Position numbers and translations under genes: made by a program
Shown here: positions 7,627-12,980 of the stretch, piece after piece
How positions within the stretch are numbered: the first letter of the stretch is position 1
Layout: each line of letters begins with the position of its first letter
The notes under the pieces: generated by a model
Database searches by the model: none
What the model was told of the DNA's origin: nothing
Seen by the model: the letters and a program-made list of their open reading frames with translations, nothing else
DNA from: an uncultured Bacteroides sp.
GTDB lineage: Bacteria; Bacteroidota; Bacteroidia; Bacteroidales; Bacteroidaceae
NCBI GenBank assembly: GCA_900546355.1
Contig: URCM01000087.1
Span: 1-12,980, forward strand
Reading direction: 5' to 3'
DNA length: 12,980 bases

Positions 7627-10188
7627 ATGCAAGAACAAGACAGAATTATAAAAATCAACATCGAGGAGGAAATGAAAAAGTCGTACATTGATTACTCCAT
7701 GTCGGTAATCGTGGCGCGCGCCCTTCCAGATGTAAGAGATGGATTTAAACCTGTCCACCGCCGTATCTTATACGGAATGATGGAACTGGGAAACACATCA
7801 GACAAACCTTATAAGAAAGCCGCCAGAATCGTCGGAGAAGTATTGGGTAAATATCACCCGCACGGCGACTCGTCTGTGTATGGTGCATTGGTGCGTATGG
7901 CTCAAGACTGGGCGATGCGTTATCCATTAGTAGACGGGCAAGGCAACTTCGGCTCGGTAGATGGTGACAGCCCTGCCGCCATGCGTTACACCGAAGCGCG
8001 GTTGAAGAAAATAGGTGAAGACATGATGCAAGACCTGTACAAGGAAACGGTGGACTTTACTAATAACTTCGATGACACTTTGCAGGAACCTACCGTGATG
8101 CCGACCCGTATCCCTAACCTGTTGGTGAACGGAGCTTCGGGTATCGCAGTGGGTATGGCGACAAACATGCCTACACATAATTTATCGGAAGTGATAGATG
8201 CTTGCGTTGCTTATATTGATAACAATGACATCGATGTAGACGGGTTGATGCAATACATCAAGGCTCCCGATTTCCCGACGGGCGGATATATTTATGGTAT
8301 AAGCGGTGTGCGCGAGGCATACGAGACAGGGCGCGGACGTATCGTGATGCGTGCCAAAACCGAAATCGAATCACATCCTACACACGACAAAATCATCGTA
8401 AACGAAATTCCTTATAACGTCAACAAAAAGGAACTGATTGAGAAAATCGCTTCGTTAGTCAACGAAAAGAAACTGGACGGTATTTCCTACATCAACGACG
8501 AGACCGACCGTGAAGGAATGCGTATTGTCATCGACGTGAAGCGTGATGCCAATGCGAGCGTTGTATTGAACAAGCTGTTTAAAATGACCGAATTGCAAAG
8601 CTCGTTCAATGTTAACAACATTGCGCTGGTGCATGGACGTCCCCGTTTGCTGAACCTGAAAGACTTGATTCGTCTGTTTGTGGAACACCGTCACGAAGTG
8701 GTGATCCGGCGTACTAAATTTGATTTGCGTAAGGCAAAGGAACGCGCGCATATCCTGGAAGGACTTATCATCGCTTCGGATAACATCGATGAAGTGATTC
8801 GTATCATTCGCGCCGCCAAGACCCCGAATGAGGCTATCACTAACTTGATGGACCGTTTCCAACTGACAGAGGTTCAGTCGCGCGCCATTGTGGAGATGCG
8901 CTTGCGTCAACTGACAGGATTGCTTCAGGAACAGTTGCACGCCGAATACGAAGAATTGATGAAACAAATAGCTTACTTCGAAGAAATTCTTTCGAACGAA
9001 GAGTTGTGTAAGAAAGTCATCAAAGATGAACTTATCGAGGTGAAAGAGAAATATGGCGACAAACGCCGTTCGGAAATTGTTTATTCGTCCGAAGAATTCA
9101 ATCCGGAAGATTTCTACGCCGACGATGAAGTGGTCATTACCATTTCGCACAGGGGATACATCAAGCGGACGCCTTTGGCAGACTTCCGTACGCAGCATCG
9201 TGGCGGAGTAGGGGCAAAAGGAAGCGAAACCCGTGATGAAGACTTCATCGAGCATATCTATCCTGCAACAATGCATAACACGCTGTTGTTCTTTACTCAG
9301 AAAGGTAAATGCTATTGGCTGAAAGTGTACGAGATACCTGAAGGCAACAAGACATCTAAAGGACGCGCAATCCAAAATCTGCTTAACATCGAACCGGATG
9401 ATAGTGTAACCGCTTATTTGCGCGTGAAAAACCTGAATGACACGGAATTCATCAACAGCCATTATGTATTGTTCTGCACGCAGAAAGGCGTCATCAAGAA
9501 AACCGTATTGGAACAGTATTCACGTCCGCGTCAAAACGGAGTGAACGCTATCACCATCCGCGAGGACGACCGTGTGATTGAGGTGCGTATGACGAACGGT
9601 AATAATGAAATCGTTATCGCTAACCGCAACGGACGTGCCATCCGCTTCCATGAAAGTGCCGTCCGCGATATGGGACGTACCGCGACAGGTGTGCGCGGCA
9701 TCACGCTCGACGAAGACGGAGAAGACGAAGTAGTAGGAATGATTTGCATCAAAGACCCGCAAAAAGAAACCATTATGGTTATTTCTGAAAACGGATACGG
9801 CAAACGTTCAGACATTGAGGACTACCGTAAGACAAATCGTGGAGGAAAAGGCGTAAAAACATTGAGTATTACGGAAAAAACAGGTAAATTAGTCGCCATA
9901 AAATCTGTGACCGATGAAAACGACCTGATGATAATCAATAAGTCGGGCATTACGATTCGGTTGAGAGTGGCAGACGTGCGCATCATGGGACGTGCTACGC
10001 AGGGAGTCCGCTTGATAGACTTGGGCAAACGCAATGACAGCATTGGCTCGGTATGTAAGGTGAATTCAGACACCGAGGCAGACGCAAGCGTAGTGGCCGA
10101 TGACCAGCCATCCGATATGCCTGATGACGGCGGAGAAGCGGACGTGACTTCTGCCGGCAGACAAGAAGAAACGCAAGGAAACGTGTAA
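7627..10188 (+). CDS. gyrA: DNA gyrase subunit A
   Basis: 853 aa; with GyrB (encoded elsewhere) forms the A2B2 type II topoisomerase that introduces negative supercoils. The breakage-reunion domain spans about residues 7-500 with the catalytic Arg120-Tyr121 in [10 protein letters not shown] and the coiled-coil gate around 370-490. The quinolone region reads [17 protein letters not shown]: Asp81 and Ser82 (E. coli Asp82 and Ser83) are intact, but the E. coli Asp87 equivalent is Gly86. The C-terminal beta-pinwheel (about 505-815) has the GyrA-box position as QHRGGVG (523-529) and a second RGG element, NRGGKGV (737-743); the pinwheel and a GyrA box favour GyrA over ParC. An acidic tail occupies about 815-853. 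The start follows a good promoter and an A/T-rich leader without Shine-Dalgarno. The TPR gene begins 35 bases after the stop, suggesting one transcript. Confidence 0.97.
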   Translation: MQEQDRIIKINIEEEMKKSYIDYSMSVIVARALPDVRDGFKPVHRRILYGMMELGNTSDKPYKKAARIVGEVLGKYHPHGDSSVYGALVRMAQDWAMRYPLVDGQGNFGSVDGDSPAAMRYTEARLKKIGEDMMQDLYKETVDFTNNFDDTLQEPTVMPTRIPNLLVNGASGIAVGMATNMPTHNLSEVIDACVAYIDNNDIDVDGLMQYIKAPDFPTGGYIYGISGVREAYETGRGRIVMRAKTEIESHPTHDKIIVNEIPYNVNKKELIEKIASLVNEKKLDGISYINDETDREGMRIVIDVKRDANASVVLNKLFKMTELQSSFNVNNIALVHGRPRLLNLKDLIRLFVEHRHEVVIRRTKFDLRKAKERAHILEGLIIASDNIDEVIRIIRAAKTPNEAITNLMDRFQLTEVQSRAIVEMRLRQLTGLLQEQLHAEYEELMKQIAYFEEILSNEELCKKVIKDELIEVKEKYGDKRRSEIVYSSEEFNPEDFYADDEVVITISHRGYIKRTPLADFRTQHRGGVGAKGSETRDEDFIEHIYPATMHNTLLFFTQKGKCYWLKVYEIPEGNKTSKGRAIQNLLNIEPDDSVTAYLRVKNLNDTEFINSHYVLFCTQKGVIKKTVLEQYSRPRQNGVNAITIREDDRVIEVRMTNGNNEIVIANRNGRAIRFHESAVRDMGRTATGVRGITLDEDGEDEVVGMICIKDPQKETIMVISENGYGKRSDIEDYRKTNRGGKGVKTLSITEKTGKLVAIKSVTDENDLMIINKSGITIRLRVADVRIMGRATQGVRLIDLGKRNDSIGSVCKVNSDTEADASVVADDQPSDMPDDGGEADVTSAGRQEETQGNV

Positions 10189-10223
10189 AATAAATAGTTT
10201 GTATCATTTAAATTAAAGCAGTT

Positions 10224-11441
10224 ATGAAAAAAGTTTTATTGACTACAGCTCTGTTCTTCACTGCATTTGCCATGTCGGCACAAGAAAGTGTAGTGAAAGA
10301 AGCCAAAAAGGCAAAGAGTGATCCGGTAAAAGCGGCTCAGATTATCGAGCCTGCTTTGGTTGACCCTTCTACAGCCAACGACCCTGAGACTTGGAAATTG
10401 GCAGGTGACTTCCAGAAGTCCATTTACGATGACGAAAACATGAAATTGTATTTGCCGAATGGACAGGCTGACACGGCAAAGCTTTACAATAGCTTGGCTA
10501 AAATGTTCGAGTATTACATGAAGTGTGATGAAGTGGAACAAGCTAAAGTACAAAGTGGTGAACTGAAAAAACCGAAATTGAGAAAGAAACTTGCCAGTAC
10601 GCTGAAAGGTGTACGTCCCAACTTGACCAATGCCGGTTCTGACGCTTACAATAGCGGAAATTATGCAGGCGCATTGAAATATTTCGGCTTGTATGTGGAC
10701 GCTTCACAAAACCCGATGTTTGCTGAAGACGAAGCAGTGAAAAACGATACGCTGAATCCGCTGATTGCCAATTATGCTGTGTTGGCGGCTAATTCATTGG
10801 ACGATAAAGCTGCGGTTTTCAAATATGCAGCTATCGGCAAGAACCACAAAGAAGAAGGTTACAGGTCGTTGATGTGTCTGGCAGAAGCTTACGGAAAAGG
10901 TGAACCGACCGACTCTGTAAAATGGCTGGAAACCATCAAGGAAGGTGCTGAAAGATTCCCGGCCCAAGAATACTTCATCGGTAACCTGATGGACTATTAC
11001 ATCCAGAAAGGACAGGTTTCGACCGCATTGGCTGAAATCGACCAGATTTTGGCAAAGAACGAAACTCCGTATTTCTTGTATGTAAAAGGTGTCCTGCAGT
11101 ATGAAAATAAGGATTACGATGGAGCCATCGCTACTTTCAATTCTGTTATTGCCAAAAATGAAGGATTCCAGGCAGAATCTTATTCACAAATGGGTAACTG
11201 CTATTTCTTCCCTGCACAGCAGTTGGTAGAAGAAAACAGCAAGATTTCAATGGATGACCCGAAGTTTGCGGAGAATGAAGCCAAGATTAAAGAGCTTTAC
11301 GAGAAAGCCGCTCCTAATTATGAAAAGGCAAAGGAATTGGCTCCCGACAACAAACAACTCTGGGGACAGTTCTTGTTGAACATTTATTGGAAATTGAACA
11401 AGGCTGAATACGATGCTTTGGAAAAAGAATTGGCTCAATAA
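10224..11441 (+). CDS. Exported TPR-repeat protein downstream of gyrA
   Basis: 405 aa. The N-terminus (MKKVLLTTALFFTAFAMSA, then QES) is a clear Sec signal peptide with likely cleavage after Ala19 and Gln at +1, common in Bacteroidota; there is no lipobox cysteine, so the mature protein should be periplasmic. The rest is helical with TPR-like units, recognisable at about 140-165 (AYNSGNYAGALKYF), 215-245, 247-280 and 283-315 (GVLQYENKDYDGAIATFNSV), plus a partial unit at 316-375 interrupted by an acidic/lysine-rich stretch. No catalytic motif is visible, so a scaffold or protein-interaction role is inferred. The 35-base gap after gyrA contains no full promoter and an intrinsic terminator follows the gene, so gyrA and this gene probably form a two-gene operon. 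The biological reason for the pairing is unknown. Codon use looks like that of its neighbours. Confidence 0.9.
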   Translation: MKKVLLTTALFFTAFAMSAQESVVKEAKKAKSDPVKAAQIIEPALVDPSTANDPETWKLAGDFQKSIYDDENMKLYLPNGQADTAKLYNSLAKMFEYYMKCDEVEQAKVQSGELKKPKLRKKLASTLKGVRPNLTNAGSDAYNSGNYAGALKYFGLYVDASQNPMFAEDEAVKNDTLNPLIANYAVLAANSLDDKAAVFKYAAIGKNHKEEGYRSLMCLAEAYGKGEPTDSVKWLETIKEGAERFPAQEYFIGNLMDYYIQKGQVSTALAEIDQILAKNETPYFLYVKGVLQYENKDYDGAIATFNSVIAKNEGFQAESYSQMGNCYFFPAQQLVEENSKISMDDPKFAENEAKIKELYEKAAPNYEKAKELAPDNKQLWGQFLLNIYWKLNKAEYDALEKELAQ

Positions 11442-11468
11442 CCGATAAACGTATACATTTATTTAGGG

Positions 11469-11504
11469 AAAGCCTGGGACTTGAAAGAGTTCTGGGCTTT
11501 TTTA
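11469..11504 (+). terminator. Terminator of the gyrA-TPR unit
   Basis: AAAGCCTGGGAC (11469-11480) pairs along its whole length with GTTCTGGGCTTT (11489-11500), including three G-T wobbles, around an 8-base loop. T's at 11498-11503 complete an intrinsic terminator 27 bases after the TPR stop codon. The following stretch to the next promoter (11505-11657) shows nothing recognisable. Confidence 0.85.
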
Positions 11505-11657
11505 TAACTGTAGGCTTGTTTTTGTGGAATTTCAGTTCCTGTTTGGATTTTTCCCTAAGATCCATGGTAAACTGTGTTTTTGGCAAGATTATTGATTTTG
11601 TAGCGTGAAGATTATTAACCTTATACGGAAAGCAGCTGTATGCCGAAGAAATATCTG

Positions 11658-11689
11658 TTTGGAGGTTTATATTATTTTCCTTATTTTTG
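11658..11689 (+). promoter_or_regulatory. Promoter of the M50-like protease gene
   Basis: TTTG (11658-11661), a 20-base spacer, then TATTTTTG (11682-11689), a perfect match to the Bacteroides -33/-7 consensus. The ATG at 11716 lies 26 bases beyond the box. This excludes the in-frame GTG at 11605 as the start for this transcript. Confidence 0.8.
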
Positions 11690-11715
11690 GATCCGTAACT
11701 ATAAATCAATATAAG

Positions 11716-12858
11716 ATGAACCAAGTACTGAAAATTATAGGCGGATTCTTTGTAGGGATTTTGATAGGATTGGTTGCGGCGGGAGCGGGTTTGGTTTTGT
11801 TCGGCGACATGTCGTTTTCGGAATATATCGGAAAATTTTCACAGCTCAATGTAATAGAGGTGATAGGCATTCCGTTGCTCTCATTGGCTTTTTTCTTGAT
11901 AGCCATTTTCCTTCAAGTAAGTCTGCATGAAGCGGGACACCTGATGTGCGGATTGGCTTCGGGCTATCGTTTCGTGTCGTTCCGCATTTTTAGCTTTACA
12001 TGGATACGTCAAGGAGGAAAGGTGCGCATGAAACGCTTTAGTGTGAGCGGAACGGGCGGTCAATGCTTGTTGGCGCCTCCCGAAAAGCCCGATGAAGAGA
12101 TTCCCGTCACCTTATATAATATAGGTGGGGTAGCGATGAATTTCCTGACGGTATTAGTGGCTTTGGTTCCGCTTGTGCTTATAGACGATATGCCGTTTTT
12201 ATGGAAAATGTTTCTCATCCAGTTTATAGGAATAGGGGTTTTCTTGGGCTTGCTCAACGGCATCCCGATGAAAATGGGCGGCATCGGGAACGATGCGTAT
12301 TCGCTCCGTCTCTTGAAGCAGAATTCCGGCACCAAGCATGCCCTTGTCCTCCAGCTTCGGATAAACGCGTTGATACAAGAAGGAATGCGTCCGAAGGAGA
12401 TGCCCGAAGCCTGGTTTCGTTTGGAGGGGAAAATAGATTATGGCGATATGCTGCAAGCGACCATAGCATTGATGGAAATCTCGCGGATGCAAGACCGGGA
12501 AGAGTGGAAGGAAGCTTACGTCCGGCTGGAAGAAGCGGTAAGCCATAGTAAGGAACTGGTAGGTATCTTGAAGCAAGAGGCAGAAGCCGAACTGCTTTTT
12601 ACCGCATTGGTCGTAGGGAAGGAGGAACGTGCCCGCGAACTTGCTATCGATAAATTAGTGGCATATATCCGGACATATAGCAAGGTGAGTAGTGCCAAGC
12701 AACGCCAGCTTTTCGCTATAGCTTTGTATATGGAGCACGACAAAGAAAAGGCGGAAGGAATCTACCGCACCGTGAAGGCAAAGCGGGAGAGTTACTTGAT
12801 GCAGGGCGAAGTAAATATGGACCTCGCCTTGATGGAATCGTTACTTTCTCAACGTTAA
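11716..12858 (+). CDS. M50-like (site-2-protease-type) membrane metalloprotease
   Basis: 380 aa. Hydrophobic segments at about 5-29, 47-69, 135-157 and 160-180 indicate an inner-membrane protein. The second ends in the zinc motif HEAGH (71-75), with His71, His75 and catalytic Glu72 typical of M50/S2P intramembrane proteases. The second M50 motif (usually N-x-x-P with a downstream D-G) appears as LLNGIPMKMGGIGNDAY, with Asn181, Pro184 and Asp193, so Asp193 is the likely third zinc ligand but is followed by Ala rather than Gly. A conserved-looking loop, GTGGQCLLAPPE (112-123), precedes the third segment. Residues about 200-380 form a charged, helical, probably cytosolic domain that I do not recognise. 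There is no PDZ or CBS domain, unlike RseP or SpoIVFB. The start at 11716 is set by the promoter. The gene stands alone, so the substrate is not indicated. Confidence 0.82.
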   Translation: MNQVLKIIGGFFVGILIGLVAAGAGLVLFGDMSFSEYIGKFSQLNVIEVIGIPLLSLAFFLIAIFLQVSLHEAGHLMCGLASGYRFVSFRIFSFTWIRQGGKVRMKRFSVSGTGGQCLLAPPEKPDEEIPVTLYNIGGVAMNFLTVLVALVPLVLIDDMPFLWKMFLIQFIGIGVFLGLLNGIPMKMGGIGNDAYSLRLLKQNSGTKHALVLQLRINALIQEGMRPKEMPEAWFRLEGKIDYGDMLQATIALMEISRMQDREEWKEAYVRLEEAVSHSKELVGILKQEAEAELLFTALVVGKEERARELAIDKLVAYIRTYSKVSSAKQRQLFAIALYMEHDKEKAEGIYRTVKAKRESYLMQGEVNMDLALMESLLSQR

Positions 12859-12902
12859 GCTTTCAAACAGGATTATCCATATAGATGCTCTGTACTTGGT
12901 AT

Positions 12903-12974
12903 ACCAGTCCTCCCCTAATCCCAATAGGGTAGGACTGCAGTCCCACCTGCATAGGACTGGAGTCCTGACTGGGT
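12903..12974. repeat. Cluster of short palindromes built on GGACT/AGTCC, at the window edge
   Basis: Within 72 bases there is a perfect 12-bp palindrome GGACTGCAGTCC (12932-12943), a second, near-identical palindrome AGGACTGGAGTCCT (12953-12966, 6-bp arms around GG), a reverse-complement half unit CCAGTCCT (12904-12911) matching AGGACTGG (12953-12960), and CCCTA-N7-TAGGG (12913-12929). The two palindromes repeat at a 22-base interval. ACCAGTC near the left end and GACTGGGT at the right end are nearly complementary, so the block can fold as a whole. There is no T-tract, so it does not look like a simple terminator. It starts about 45 bases after the protease stop, and the remainder may continue beyond the window. 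Confidence 0.6.
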
Positions 12975-12980
12975 AAAAAC

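Noticed and set aside
8455..9462. Long open frame (335 codons) on the minus strand inside gyrA
   Set aside because: It lies entirely within gyrA, has no promoter, ribosome-binding site or recognisable domain, and long antisense frames are a common by-product of codon bias in conserved genes.
11605..11715. 37-residue N-terminal extension of the M50-like protein from a GTG start
   Set aside because: The perfect promoter at 11658-11689 lies within the extension, and the ATG at 11716 directly begins the first membrane segment.
11314..11724. Minus-strand frame of 136 codons over the end of the TPR gene and the following gap
   Set aside because: It runs through the TPR gene's 3' end and a terminator hairpin, shows no domain, and has low-complexity composition.
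1..12980. Search for a defence system, CRISPR array, prophage or transposon
   Set aside because: No spaced direct repeats of CRISPR type, no transposase, integrase, nuclease-helicase or toxin-antitoxin genes; the protein genes are core or single envelope genes.

Overview
The window comes from a Bacteroidota chromosome, most likely Bacteroidales and probably Bacteroidaceae. Upstream regions carry the phylum's promoter signature (TTTG about 20 bases before TAnnTTTG), most starts lack a Shine-Dalgarno sequence, and HtpG, GyrA and the patatin-barrel protein have Bacteroides-type sequences. It is mainly core chromosome. I see no CRISPR array, transposase, integrase, phage gene or defence operon, and I do not claim a new multi-gene system.

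Layout, minus-strand half: a tRNA-Arg(ACG) cut by the left edge (1-53) with its own promoter; a patatin-like outer-membrane phospholipase with a POTRA and BamA-type barrel (134-2437); htpG (2567-4618); clpC (4736-7279). A 347-base divergent control region (7280-7626) follows. Plus-strand half: gyrA (7627-10188), an exported TPR protein (10224-11441) probably co-transcribed with it, a terminator (11469-11504), a membrane M50-like metalloprotease with its own promoter (11716-12858), and a cluster of short palindromes at the right edge (12903-12974).

Functional logic: clpC and htpG form a protein quality-control pair (Clp unfoldase and Hsp90), separated by an intrinsic terminator. gyrA faces away from clpC. 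The patatin and the TPR protein are exported envelope proteins, and the M50-like protein is an inner-membrane protease candidate. Most units appear to be transcribed singly. Promoters sit tightly against the preceding terminators, and at htpG/patatin the terminator hairpin contains the -33 element of the next promoter.

The points most worth a second look are that 23-bp perfect terminator stem, the palindrome cluster at the right edge, Gly86 in GyrA at the E. coli Asp87 position, the altered GyrA box, the charged insertion in the HtpG C-terminal domain, and the M50-like protein with an unassigned C-terminal half.
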